A stretch of 64,000 nucleotides of DNA from positions 1,860,001-1,924,000 of the forward strand of contig NZ_JAVDXX010000001.1 of assembly GCF_031458175.1 (NCBI RefSeq), in the 5' to 3' direction. The stretch's first letter is position 1. Every line of letters starts with the position of its first letter. Source of the stretch: Pseudoglutamicibacter albus (GTDB lineage: Bacteria > Actinomycetota > Actinomycetes > Actinomycetales > Micrococcaceae). Both the position numbers and the translations under genes were made by a program. Of this stretch, positions 8,042-16,694 are shown piece after piece. Under the pieces are notes generated by a model, which had not been told where the DNA came from, ran no database searches, and saw only the letters and a program-made list of their open reading frames with translations.

Positions 8042-8695
8042 GTGGATCAGCCAGCAACCGGCAGCGAGAACCGACCCCGCACAGCATGGGCATTGCAAGA
8101 CCCGCTTCTCACCGAGTACTACGACACCGAATGGGGCCGCCCCGTCACGAGCGAGCGCGGACTCTATGAGCGGATAGTCCTTGAGTCCTTCCAGTCAGGG
8201 CTTTCGTGGCTCACGGTTTTGAAGAAGCGCGATGCCCTCCGCGAGGTCTTCGCAGGCTTCGATCCAGAGGTAGTCGCCGGGTTCACGGAAGAGGACATCG
8301 ACCGGTTGCTGGGCGACGCTCGGATCATCCGCAACCGTGCCAAGATCGAGGCCGCGATCACCAACGCTCAAGCCACGGTTGCTCTGCGTGATGCGGGAGG
8401 GTTGCCAGCGTTTGTGTGGCGGCACACACCCGAACAGAGTTGCGTACCTACAACCGAAGATGAGATCCCGTCTCAGAGCGTGGAGTCACGCGAACTCGCG
8501 AAGGATCTTCGTAAGCACGGGTTCCGTTTCGTCGGGCCAGTCACCGCATTCGCGCTCATGTGTGCAGTCGGGATGGTCGACGCCCACGTCACGTCGTCCC
8601 ACCTACGTGGCGTGTGCGGTCTGCGCGACGCCGCCGGCCAGCTGACCGAAGATGGCAGGCGCTTTGTATACGAGCTAACCGCTACTTCTCGCTGA
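8042..8695 (+). CDS. DNA-3-methyladenine glycosylase I-like protein
   Basis: This 217-residue base-excision repair glycosylase of the Tag family removes 3-methyladenine. Signatures are WALQDPLLTEYYDTEWGRP, ESFQSGLSWLTVLKKR and the C-terminal GFRFVGPVTAFALMCAVGMVDAH. In E. coli Tag the zinc site is Cys4, His17, His175, Cys179. Here three of the four positions are changed (RCxW to RTAW, YHD to YYD, HVVGC to HVTSS), so it probably folds without zinc. The GTG start has AGGAG upstream. It stands alone. Confidence 0.87.
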   Translation: MDQPATGSENRPRTAWALQDPLLTEYYDTEWGRPVTSERGLYERIVLESFQSGLSWLTVLKKRDALREVFAGFDPEVVAGFTEEDIDRLLGDARIIRNRAKIEAAITNAQATVALRDAGGLPAFVWRHTPEQSCVPTTEDEIPSQSVESRELAKDLRKHGFRFVGPVTAFALMCAVGMVDAHVTSSHLRGVCGLRDAAGQLTEDGRRFVYELTATSR

Positions 8696-8795
8696 TGAAC
8701 CCCTCTTCGACCATCCAGTCATAAGCCACATCCGCCGGATCCTGGCCCTCAACGTCGACCTTGAGGTTCAACTCCTGGAAGGTCTCGTTGTTCAT
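8682..8795 (-). pseudogene. C-terminal scrap of an osmoprotectant-binding protein
   Basis: The last 37 codons (ETFQELNLKVDVEGQDPADVA and following) match the C-terminus of OpuAC/OsmF-type glycine-betaine/choline-binding proteins. An ATG now sits directly at the join, two bases after the stop of the permease scrap. The rest of the protein, including any signal peptide, is missing, so an internal deletion is likely. It overlaps the 3' end of the tag gene. Confidence 0.7.
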
Positions 8796-8796
8796 C

Positions 8797-9027
8797 TCAC
8801 AAACCCTTCGGGCGGGCAACATGTTCAACCACACGCCCCACCCCGTCGATAACCAAAGCCAGCAGCGCAACCAAAACCGCTCCGACCACAAGAATCGTGG
8901 TCTGTGACACGTTCACGCCAGACGTGATGAGCAAGCCCAGACCCCCGCCGTCAACGAAGGTTGCAAGCGTTGCGGTACCGACCAGCAACACCAACGCAGT
9001 ACGGATGCCGGCGAGCATCACCGGAAT
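8797..9027 (-). pseudogene. C-terminal fragment of an osmoprotectant ABC permease
   Basis: About 76 residues starting IPVMLAGIRTALVLLVGTATL and continuing GGGLGLLITSG match the C-terminal third of OpuCB/ProW-type permeases (LPVILAGIRTA...GGLG). A stop codon precedes the fragment at 9028-9030 and the EAA loop region and N-terminus are gone. With the neighbouring binding-protein scrap this is a decayed osmoprotectant uptake operon. Confidence 0.75.
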
Positions 9028-9092
9028 TCAAATGCGATCAATCATTTCGATGTGACTCACACGGCCCGATGCGGCGCCCCCTTAGAACGCAA

Positions 9093-9126
9093 ACGCCGGC
9101 TGCCACACAAAGGTGGCAACCGGCGT
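9093..9126 (-). terminator. Terminator of the HpcH-lactonase operon
   Basis: A 14-base stem with one mismatch (9093-9106 with 9113-9126) around a six-base loop lies 37 bases downstream of the lactonase stop. On the minus strand it is followed by a moderately T-rich TTGCGTTCT. Confidence 0.75.
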
Positions 9127-9162
9127 GAAAACGGCTCGGATAACTCCGCCTAGGACACTCGA

Positions 9163-10278
9163 TTACTGACGATAGAACTCGAACGCAGACGGCCCAGCGC
9201 CCGTCGCGACGCGCTGCGTCGGGTTCAAAACCCCATGCTCGGTGATCCGGTACACACTGATGTGTCCCGAAAGCTCGCCGCCCACCAAAACCAGCTCACG
9301 GCCCGGCGCAACAGCAGCCGCACGCGGACGCTCCTCCGTCCGCGTCCTAGCCCTACGGCGAGGCTGAGCCCCCGTATCAAACACAGTCAACGCGCTCGTC
9401 GTGCGCTCGGTGGCCAAAATATAGCTCGCGTTACGCGCATGCATCAGCGCACCCGCCCACATAGGGCGCTCCGGAACCTCAACGCCCTCTGCCAAGCCAG
9501 CGTCGCCGCTATCGCGGGCGACACCCGGGGCAAGCTGATCCTCCGGCTCATCAATGCGAACCCGCGCGAACTCAGCCAACTCGCCCGTCTCGGCGTCGCG
9601 ATGGAACGTGGAAACCTCACCGCTCATCTCCGTCAACAACGCAACATACGTGCCATCCGGATGAACCATCACATGCCGCGGACCAGAACCCTCAGCAACA
9701 TTCACTGCACCCGCGCGCACCAACGGCGGCTCACCAGAGGCGCCCCGGCGATACATCACCAAACGGTCATCGCCCAGGCTCGCCGCATACACATGCTGGC
9801 CATCAGGCGACGGCACCACGCAATTCATCGCACGGCCAGCCGCATCATCGATCCACGCCGGTTGCCCCTCCTGAGGCAAACCCTGGGAATCCAACATGAC
9901 ACGGAACACCGCATCCCCGAAATAGCTCGCCCCCAGCAAGCCATCCCGGCCCACCGAACCAGCGACCGCCGGATGCTCATCCCCCGACGTCGGATCAAAC
10001 GCCAAATACGCAACCGAACGCGGCAAATGCGCAGTCCCACGCAACGCCAAACGGCCGCCAGCCACCACAGTGAAAACCCACAACAGCGGGTTCTCATGCT
10101 CGGAGCCGCCCTGCGCCGCATACAAAATCCCGCGACGATGATCCATCGTCACAACAGCGACATCATCAAGGCCCTCGATGACCGCGAAACGGTTCAGTCG
10201 GCCCTCAGCCTCATCCAAAACATAGGCCTCGATGCTGCCCTCGTCACGGCACGCAACATACGTATACGTCGTCGACAT
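9163..10278 (-). CDS. Lactonase-family beta-propeller protein (6-phosphogluconolactonase-like)
   Basis: A 371-residue protein with repeats typical of the seven-bladed lactonase/YbhE fold (e.g. CVVPSPDGQHVYAASLGDDRLVMYR, GSGPRHVMVHPDGTYVALL, APGRELVLVGGELSGHISVYR). Members hydrolyse sugar lactones, but the substrate here is unknown. The ATG at 10278 shares its A with the last base of the aldolase stop (TGATG), so the two are coupled. No signal peptide is seen. Confidence 0.8.
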   Translation of the reverse strand: MSTTYTYVACRDEGSIEAYVLDEAEGRLNRFAVIEGLDDVAVVTMDHRRGILYAAQGGSEHENPLLWVFTVVAGGRLALRGTAHLPRSVAYLAFDPTSGDEHPAVAGSVGRDGLLGASYFGDAVFRVMLDSQGLPQEGQPAWIDDAAGRAMNCVVPSPDGQHVYAASLGDDRLVMYRRGASGEPPLVRAGAVNVAEGSGPRHVMVHPDGTYVALLTEMSGEVSTFHRDAETGELAEFARVRIDEPEDQLAPGVARDSGDAGLAEGVEVPERPMWAGALMHARNASYILATERTTSALTVFDTGAQPRRRARTRTEERPRAAAVAPGRELVLVGGELSGHISVYRITEHGVLNPTQRVATGAGPSAFEFYRQ

Positions 10279-11123
10279 CAGGCGTTCCACAACCCATACG
10301 AATCCGCGAGCTGCGCAATCTTCTGCGCACGCTTCAAACGAGGCAAATACGAGCCGTCCGTCATCGGCGCGCCCTCAGCATGCTGATCCAACAACTCATG
10401 AGCCCACTTCAGCTCATCTTCGCTCGGTGAGAGCCCAGCGTTCACACGGTCAACCTGATCAACATTCAAAACCAGCTTGCCCGTCATACCCATCTTCGAC
10501 GTCACCGCGCAATCCTCGATGACCTCCGCATCGTCAGCGGAAGGCACCGACGGACCATCAATCGGGCCAGGCAAGCGCCCCACACGCGAAGCCACCACAA
10601 GCTTGCCGCGCGCATAGGCCAACGCCAACGGATCCCCACCAGCACCCGTATCCTTACGGAAATCATTCACACCGAACGCCAACCGGAACGTACCCGGCGC
10701 AGACGCGATCGCCGTCGCATTCTCGATCCCCAAAGCCGACTCAATCAAAGCCAACACCGGAGTACCAGCCGCCAACCGCATCGCAGTTAACGCAACCTGC
10801 TCAGGCTTCTCAGTCTCCGCAAGCATCACCCCACGCAAACCCGGAGCACCCTGCAAAGCCTTCAAATCATCAGCCCAAAACTCAGAACGAATCGGGTTCA
10901 CACGAACCCAACCGCTCATCCCCGCATGCAACGCCTCCACGACATTCTGGCGGGCCTCTTCCTTCTGATCCTCAGGAATCGGCGCCTCCATATCGAAAAT
11001 CACCGAATCAGACTCAGACGCCAACGCCTTGCCGAAAATTTCAGGCTTCAACGCGTTGACGAGCAGCCAAGACCTCGAAAGCTTGGCCGGAAGAGCAGCA
11101 GCACGAATATTACGGATGGGCAT
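10278..11123 (-). CDS. HpcH/HpaI aldolase / citrate-lyase beta-like protein
   Basis: A 281-residue TIM-barrel enzyme of the CitE/HpcH group, which cleaves or hydrolyses acyl-CoA beta-hydroxy acids using Mg2+. SVIFDMEAPIPEDQKEEAR, WVRVNPI, and LALIESALGIENA with FGVNDF are the family metal and CoA-binding blocks. Before the island inserted, it would have followed the E2 subunit gene (now at 34359) on the same strand with about 76 bases between them. This suggests a role in the same branched-chain or 2-oxo-acid degradation pathway (inference). Confidence 0.82.
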   Translation of the reverse strand: MPIRNIRAAALPAKLSRSWLLVNALKPEIFGKALASESDSVIFDMEAPIPEDQKEEARQNVVEALHAGMSGWVRVNPIRSEFWADDLKALQGAPGLRGVMLAETEKPEQVALTAMRLAAGTPVLALIESALGIENATAIASAPGTFRLAFGVNDFRKDTGAGGDPLALAYARGKLVVASRVGRLPGPIDGPSVPSADDAEVIEDCAVTSKMGMTGKLVLNVDQVDRVNAGLSPSEDELKWAHELLDQHAEGAPMTDGSYLPRLKRAQKIAQLADSYGLWNA

Positions 11124-11160
11124 ACCTCAACCCTATAAGGACAAGACGGCCGCGTGAACA

Positions 11161-11166
11161 CTTAGC
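11161..11166. repeat. Left copy of the putative 6-bp target duplication
   Basis: CTTAGC directly outside the left IS481-type end. The same six bases follow the right end of the island at 34320-34325. Confidence 0.65.
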
Positions 11167-11192
11167 TGTTGCTGGCCATGAGGTTGTTGACG
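11167..11192 (+). repeat. IS481-type terminal inverted repeat (left end of island)
   Basis: TGTTGCTGGCCATGAG followed by GTTGTTGACG. Read against the reverse complement of 13559-13584, the 19 inner bases match at 17 positions. Confidence 0.8.
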
Positions 11193-11239
11193 TTTCTTGG
11201 GGGTAGCGGCACAGACGGGTAGATTGGGACGCATGTCGA

Positions 11240-11337
11240 GCCCTGAATCGGACACTCAGGGGCTTTCGGTCACGCCGTCAGCCCCTCACCTTCGCTGAGC
11301 CCTCAGCTCTCTGCTGCCCTGTGCTGTGTGCAGCACG
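11240..11337 (+). promoter_or_regulatory. Attenuator-like leader of cmx (copy 1)
   Basis: The segment TCAGGGGCT (11257-11265) can pair with AGCCCTGA upstream (11240-11247) or with AGCCCCT downstream (11281-11287). Two further perfect hairpins follow (GCTGAG-CC-CTCAGC at 11295-11308; GTGCTG-TGTG-CAGCAC at 11322-11337). The arrangement is conserved in the second cmx copy. It fits ribosome-stalling attenuation as known for other inducible chloramphenicol genes, but no leader peptide is certain. Confidence 0.5.
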
Positions 11338-11415
11338 ACATTCGGGTGTCCTCTGGGCGCTGACCGTAGTGACGAGACGTTCTCTTGTTCGCACTCTCGC
11401 TTCGGAGCTACCTCG

Positions 11416-12591
11416 ATGCCTTTCGCTCTCTATCTTCTTGCCCTGGTGGTCTTCGCCATGGGTACTTCCGAGTTCATGCTCGCCGGCCTCGTGCCCGACA
11501 TTTCCACATACTTCGGCGTTCCCGTGGGGACAGCTGGTCTCCTGACATCGGCATTCGCCGCGGGCATGGTGATCGGCGCACCTGCGATGGCCGCCCTCAC
11601 TCGTCGCCTCCCCGTGAAATCGACACTCTTGGGTTGCGTGACTGTATTCGCGGCGGCTCATGTCGTCGGGGCGCTGACGCCCGACTTCACTGTTCTGTTC
11701 ATCACGCGCGTGATCGCCGCGATTGTCAACGCAGGCTTCTTGGCGGTCGCACTGGGCGCGGCGACGAAACTCGTGGCACCCAACGCCAAAGGTCGGGCCG
11801 TATCGATTCTGCTGGCGGGCACCACCGTCGCAACCGTCGCCGGCGTCCCCGCGGGTGCCGTACTTGGTACGGCCCTTGGCTGGCAGTCGACGTTCTGGGC
11901 GATCGCTCTCCTCTGCGTCCCCGCTGCGATCGGCATTGCCGCGGGCTTCACCACTCAAGCTGGCGACACGTCCGAGAAGGATTCGTCCTCGCTGCGGATG
12001 GAGTTGGCGCAGCTTGCCTCTCCGCGCCTCGTTCTGACGATGATGCTGGCTGCCCTGGTGAATGCCGGCACCTTCGCAACGCTGACCTTCCTTGCGCCGA
12101 TCGTTACGGGAACCGCCGACCTGAGCCAGTGGTGGGTGTCGGTGGCGCTTGTGCTCTTCGGCGTCGGTTCCTTCATCGGCGTCACCGTTGCGGGACGGCT
12201 CGCTGACGCCCGACCTCGCGTCGTCATCATGGGCGGTGGAAGCGTCCTTGTACTCGGCTGGGTCGCCTTGGCGCTCTTCGCGACGAACCCCGTTGCCCTG
12301 CTCGGGCTCGTTTTCGCTCAGGGTGTGTTGGGGTTCGCTGTCGGCAGCACGCTGATTACGCGAGTGCTCTATGCGGCGGCGGGTGCACCCACCATGGCGG
12401 GTTCGTACGCGACCGCGGCACTCAACGTCGGCGCAGCAGTCGGTCCCATACTTGCCGCTGCCGCGCTCGGCGTGATACCCGGTGCGCTCGGGCCCGTTTG
12501 GGTGGCCGTCACCACGACCGCAGCGGCATTGCTGCTCACCATTCCCCTTCTCCGGCTGATCGCGCCCGCCGAGAGCGAAGTGGTCAAGTGA
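11416..12591 (+). CDS. cmx: Cmx/CmrA-family chloramphenicol efflux MFS transporter (copy 1)
   Basis: A 391-residue, 12-segment MFS exporter. MPFALYLLALVVFAMGTSEFMLAGLVPDI and continuing GLLTSAFAAGMVIGAPAMAAL is the characteristic start of Cmx/CmrA/CmlR chloramphenicol exporters. The ATG at 11416 is used because the conserved protein begins there; the open frame upstream is leader. The stop TGA overlaps the GTG of the transposase by four bases (GTGA), tying the passenger to the mobility gene. The second copy (27342-28523) is clearly diverged, at roughly nine in ten residues by eye. Confidence 0.87.
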   Translation: MPFALYLLALVVFAMGTSEFMLAGLVPDISTYFGVPVGTAGLLTSAFAAGMVIGAPAMAALTRRLPVKSTLLGCVTVFAAAHVVGALTPDFTVLFITRVIAAIVNAGFLAVALGAATKLVAPNAKGRAVSILLAGTTVATVAGVPAGAVLGTALGWQSTFWAIALLCVPAAIGIAAGFTTQAGDTSEKDSSSLRMELAQLASPRLVLTMMLAALVNAGTFATLTFLAPIVTGTADLSQWWVSVALVLFGVGSFIGVTVAGRLADARPRVVIMGGGSVLVLGWVALALFATNPVALLGLVFAQGVLGFAVGSTLITRVLYAAAGAPTMAGSYATAALNVGAAVGPILAAAALGVIPGALGPVWVAVTTTAAALLLTIPLLRLIAPAESEVVK

Positions 12592-13589
12592 CGCACGCTA
12601 ACTCGCCCTTGACAGTCGAAGGCCGTCGCCGACTCATTGAGCGCTGCCGCTCTCGACCCCTCGCGCATGTCGCCGCAGAGATGGGCATCTCCCGCGCAAC
12701 CGCATCGAAGTGGGTAACCCGGTACCGCAAGTTCGGTCAACTCGGCCTGCTTGACCGCTCATCTGCTCCAATCCGGCAGCCAAGCGCGACACCTGGCGAG
12801 ACGCTAGCGCGAATCGAGGAACTACGGCGCGAGCACAAGTGGTCAGCATCCCGCATCACCTTCGAACTGCATGGAGATGGCGTTGCGATCAGTCGGCGCA
12901 CCGTCACTCGGCACCTAGCCGAGCTCGGCCTGAACCGCCGTCGATTCATCGACCCAAACGGCGAGACGAACCGGCAAGTGCAGACGATCACGGCAAAGCA
13001 TCCCGGGCACATGGTGCATCTCGACGTCAAGAAAGTCGGACGCATCCCCAACGGCGGTGGTTGGCGGGCTCATGGCAAAGGCAGCCCTGAGGCTCGTGCC
13101 GCCGCCCGAGCGAGAACCCGCGGGGCACGCGCCGGGTACGCCTACCTCCATTCCGCAATCGACGGGCACACCCGCCTGGCATACACTGAATCGCTCGAGA
13201 ACGAACGGGCCACCACCGCCGTCTCGTTCCTGAACCGCGCCCGGGTGTGGTTCGCCGCTCACGGCATCACCCGGATCGAGCGAATCATCACCGACAATGG
13301 CGCTTGCTACCGCTCCGCGGCATTCGCCGCCGCTCTGAATGGCGCGGAGCACCGCCGTACGAAGCCCTACACGCCCAAGCACAACGGGAAAGTCGAACGC
13401 TACAACCGCATCCTCGCTGAAGAGTTCCTGTACGCAAGGACCTGGAACTCAGAAGACCAGCGCGAGAAAGCGCTGGAAACCTGGAACCTGCACTACAACT
13501 ACCACCGGCCCCACGGTGTGCATGACGGGAAGCCGCCCGCATCCGCGACACCATTACGCGTCAACAACGTCCTGGCCTCATACATCTAA
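12588..13589 (+). CDS. IS481-family transposase (copy 1)
   Basis: A 333-residue DDE transposase: N-terminal HTH (AEMGISRATASKWVTRYRKFG, about 27-47), then an rve catalytic domain with HLDVKK, AIDGHTRLAY, and TDNGACY...E as acidic residues, closing in LHYNYHRPHG. The start GTG overlaps the cmx stop. The frame runs through the right inverted repeat, so its last codon and stop (ATC TAA) use bases outside the repeat. Confidence 0.9.
   Translation: MTHANSPLTVEGRRRLIERCRSRPLAHVAAEMGISRATASKWVTRYRKFGQLGLLDRSSAPIRQPSATPGETLARIEELRREHKWSASRITFELHGDGVAISRRTVTRHLAELGLNRRRFIDPNGETNRQVQTITAKHPGHMVHLDVKKVGRIPNGGGWRAHGKGSPEARAAARARTRGARAGYAYLHSAIDGHTRLAYTESLENERATTAVSFLNRARVWFAAHGITRIERIITDNGACYRSAAFAAALNGAEHRRTKPYTPKHNGKVERYNRILAEEFLYARTWNSEDQREKALETWNLHYNYHRPHGVHDGKPPASATPLRVNNVLASYI
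13559..13584 (-). repeat. IS481-type terminal inverted repeat (right end of cmx unit)
   Basis: CGTCAACAAC-GTCC-TGGCC-TCATACA, lying within the 3' end of the transposase gene. It ends in ACA, mirroring the TGT of the left end. Confidence 0.8.
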
Positions 13590-13994
13590 CCGTAGTGAGC
13601 CGGTTACCGAGCGGACAGTGAACCCGCCGAGGACTTTCGCGTCGATCAAGTCCTCCAAGTCTCTCGGGTCGCGTACCGCACGATCCAGGTCGTAGGCGAC
13701 CATCACCTGCGCCTCACCAGTGCCCAAGTGTTTGAGCATGGCGCGGAACTGGGGCCGGATCACTCGCCGCACCCGCTCACCCGACGGCAACGTGATCGTA
13801 CGCTGCTTGAACGCTGACGTGTCGTTCTCACGAAACACCGCCGCTACTTCCCACCCGTGCGCAGCGGCGTAAGCGCGACAGTCGACCTCCTGCCGGTCAA
13901 CGCCACGCTCGCTACCCTCGGGATCGTCGCTGATCCTGACGTACACCACTGCCCGCAAAGGCTCCGTGGTTTGTTCTTGCTTGTTGTGGCCCAT
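13585..13994 (-). pseudogene. Serine recombinase, truncated by the IS481 end
   Basis: The N-terminal resolvase domain is present: VVYVRISDDPEG carries the nucleophilic Ser in VRIS, then RQEVDCRAYAAAHGWEV and AYDLDRAVRDPRDLEDLI. The reading frame is cut at TVRSVTGSLRL by the transposon end at 13584. The rest of the catalytic domain, the recombinase domain and zinc ribbon of a large serine recombinase are missing. The C-terminal half is not visible elsewhere in the window. Confidence 0.85.
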
Positions 13995-14050
13995 GCTTCG
14001 GCCCCACCTTCCTACTCGTGTGAGAGGTAGGTGCGTTTAGGGAACCTCGG

Positions 14051-16600
14051 CTAGCCCAGGTCGACGTGCTCGACGACGTAGCTCGCGGGCAGCGTGATCG
14101 TGGTGCGACGCCGTGACCCTGCCCGCCGTACGGTGAGGGATCCGTCGTCGTTCGCATGGGCGACGTTCCAGCGGTCGCCGTTTTTCACCCAGCTTCGCCC
14201 GAGCGAGAGGCGCCGATTGTTCTCCCGTGTGATGATGAGATCTCCGCGAGACGCCTCATTGCCGTCGTGAAGCTTGATACCGTCCACGGCGACGTCGCCC
14301 TGGAGGATTCGGTCGGTGCGGGCGCGGGTGTTGAGCGCGGAGACCGTGTCGAGGGTTTCCGCGATCAGCACCGTACTCTTTCCCGCTGCGAGGTCTGTGC
14401 GCCAGGCTTGGTAGGCGGCTTCGAGGATCTCGTCATATCCGCCCGGCGTAACGCGCTCGTGCGCAATGTAGGTATCGATGACGTCGGTGTCGCCGATCCG
14501 CAACTGCAGGGACGCCTGCTTCTCCCAGTCGTTCTTGAAGCGGCGCACATCGACCAGTTCCGGGGCGTCGCCGCGATCACGCACGAGCATCCCGAACGCG
14601 CCGCCCGCGTCGACGGCGGCGAGTTGCGCCCAATCGCCCACGAGCAGCACTTTCGCGCCGACCTGCTGGGCGTGGCTGGTGATGGCGTCGAGCGCGAACG
14701 TGCCACCGAGCGAGGCTTCGTCGATGATGACGAGCTGCCCGCGCGTGAGGTTCCATTTCCCGAGGCGATGCTCATGCAGCCACTTCGCCGTGTTCTCCGT
14801 ACCGATCTCCAGATCCCCGGCGAGGACGTCGGCGGCAGCGGCAGAGGGTGCGAGCCCGGTCACCGAGCCCTGCCCGTAGCGTCGCTCCCAGGCGCGGCGC
14901 AGGGCACGCATCGTCGTGGTCTTCCCGGTCCCTGCGGGGCCGACGAGGACGTCGAGGACGCGGCCGGAGACGCCGATCTTCGCGATCGCCTGCTCCTGAT
15001 CCACCGACAGGGTGTGCCCGTCGCGGTTCTTCGTTCTGGCGGCGTCCTCAATCCATGCCAGCGGCACGGTCGGCGCCGATCGATCATTCGACGCGGCAAG
15101 GAGCCGGTCTTCTGCCGCGAGCACCTGCTCGGAGGAGAACACCGTTCCGCCTTTGGGTCGGAACACGCTCGACCCGTCCGCACGGCGAAACCGCGATGAA
15201 CTCGTCGCGAGCTCGGGCGGGGTGAGACGCAGCGAGACCCGTTCAGCGGCATCGACGATCTGCTGGGTGATAGCGTCCCGGTCGTTCGCGGACGCGAAGC
15301 GAAGATCCATCGTCTGCCGTATCGCCTCCGCGTGAAGGTTCCACCGTTTCCACGTCGCCCGCCGGTCACCTACCTGCTGCACCACAACCTCGGCGACCTG
15401 CTCGAGATCTTCCAACGGGATATCGTCCGCCCGCAGCAACGGTTCCTGCTCACTACCGGCGAGCAGTGCCGACGCCCAGGTTGGCGCGTCCTCACCCAGC
15501 AACGTGGTCGCGCGTTCTCGCCACTGGGAGGTGAGGTCGCTGAGGGAGTGCTGCTGCTTCGGGGGCCGGGTCTCGAGCGTGGCCTGCTGCCGGAACTGCC
15601 ACACCAGCTTCGGGGATGGCTGCCTGCCATGCTTCGAGACGTACTCGTCGACCAGCCGGTCTTTGACCTGCTCGATATCGCGTGTGCGGGAAGAGAACTC
15701 ATCCATCAGCTCTTGCGGCACGCCGACGATCTCCCACGCAGTGGAGCGTCCGGCTCCGCGGTCGCGGGCTTCCCACCCGACGCCGAGGATCTGGGTGAGA
15801 TGGTCGGAGAGGACGGCGTTGTAATGCTCCGATAGGCCCGTGACGGCGGCGTGGATAGCGCGGGAATCGAGCGTGCGCCACTTCCCGTCATCGACGGCTT
15901 GGACGCGGTTGGCGATCACGACGTGCGTGTGGAGTTGCGGATCCGCGGCGCGGGAATCGTAATGATCGTAGGCGGTCGCAATCACACCCCGCACGTCGAC
16001 TTGCGCGACAGCTCCGCGCGGCCCTTTCGCGCCGACCCTGGTCATCGCGACGTCGCGCTCAAGCAGGGCGATCACGTCTCGGATCGCGGCGTGATGGGCT
16101 TGAGCGACGAGTGCCTGAGTTCCGCCATCGGCAACTGCCCAGAGGGTCGACACGGACTTCGGCACCGAGAACGTGAGGTCGAACCCCGCGACCGGCGCAT
16201 TGGTCGGCTTCTGTGCCTCCTCCGCCTCGATCAGCGCTTGCTGCGCGGCACGCTCACCTGCGGTGAGGGACTTCGGGAGCTGATCGAGGCGGCGCTGCGT
16301 CCGCTCGCCCGCGGTCGCGAACTTCCGGTACGGGCGCCCCAGTTGCTCGCCACTGTTCGGATCCTGCCCGTGCCCCATGAGGCGCCGTAACTGCTCCTCG
16401 CTCACCGAGGCACCGACGGCGATCTCTCCGGCGAGTCCTGGGAGGCCGGCCCCGAGCCAGATGCCGGGAGGCGTTCCTGCTTCAAGGTAGTACCTTGTCA
16501 GCGCTGACGACGCATCGCGATCCCCGTCGCCAGCGACAACTGCGTTCAGCAGGTACCGGTACCCGTCCCCAGCGGTCATGACCCTGATCGAAATCGTCAC
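14051..16600 (-). pseudogene. MobF/TraA-type conjugative relaxase, C-terminally truncated
   Basis: 849 codons remain. The N-terminal relaxase (about 1-320) has tandem tyrosines (RYYLEAGTPPGIW) and the HUH metal site in DPQLHTHVVI. The second half is a RecD-like helicase with Walker A VGPAGTGKTTTM and Walker B VIIDEASLG. The frame stops at EHVDLG, where family members continue YA.TA.RAQG, so helicase motifs V-VI and the C-terminal region are absent. Nicking may persist, but processive transfer is unlikely. It marks the cargo as derived from a conjugative plasmid or ICE. Confidence 0.85.
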
Positions 16601-16694
16601 ACTGGGCAGGTGCGCCGCAGATCTTGGGATCTACCCTCGGAAGGCGGAGAGCGCGATGTTTGCGTCAATGCAGGGAGATAGCGAAGAGCGCGCT

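Larger units (their letters stand above)
11167..13584 (+). mobile_element. IS481-family unit carrying a chloramphenicol exporter
   Basis: Inverted 26-bp ends enclose cmx and one transposase, with cmx placed between the left end and the transposase. Nothing resembling an IS end lies between the two genes, so cmx is a passenger inside the IS rather than a neighbour. The organisation recalls the Corynebacterium chloramphenicol transposon Tn5564 (from memory, not checked). The flanks differ (CTTAGC left, TCTAAC right), so this unit alone does not carry a target duplication. Confidence 0.75.

Noticed and set aside
9235-10386. 383-codon plus-strand frame opposite the lactonase
   Set aside because: Arg/His/Ile-rich shadow of a minus-strand gene with clear family blocks and codon bias.
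13585-13590. TCTAAC as a target duplication of the cmx unit
   Set aside because: The left flank is CTTAGC, so the pair does not match. The outer pair 11161/34320 does.
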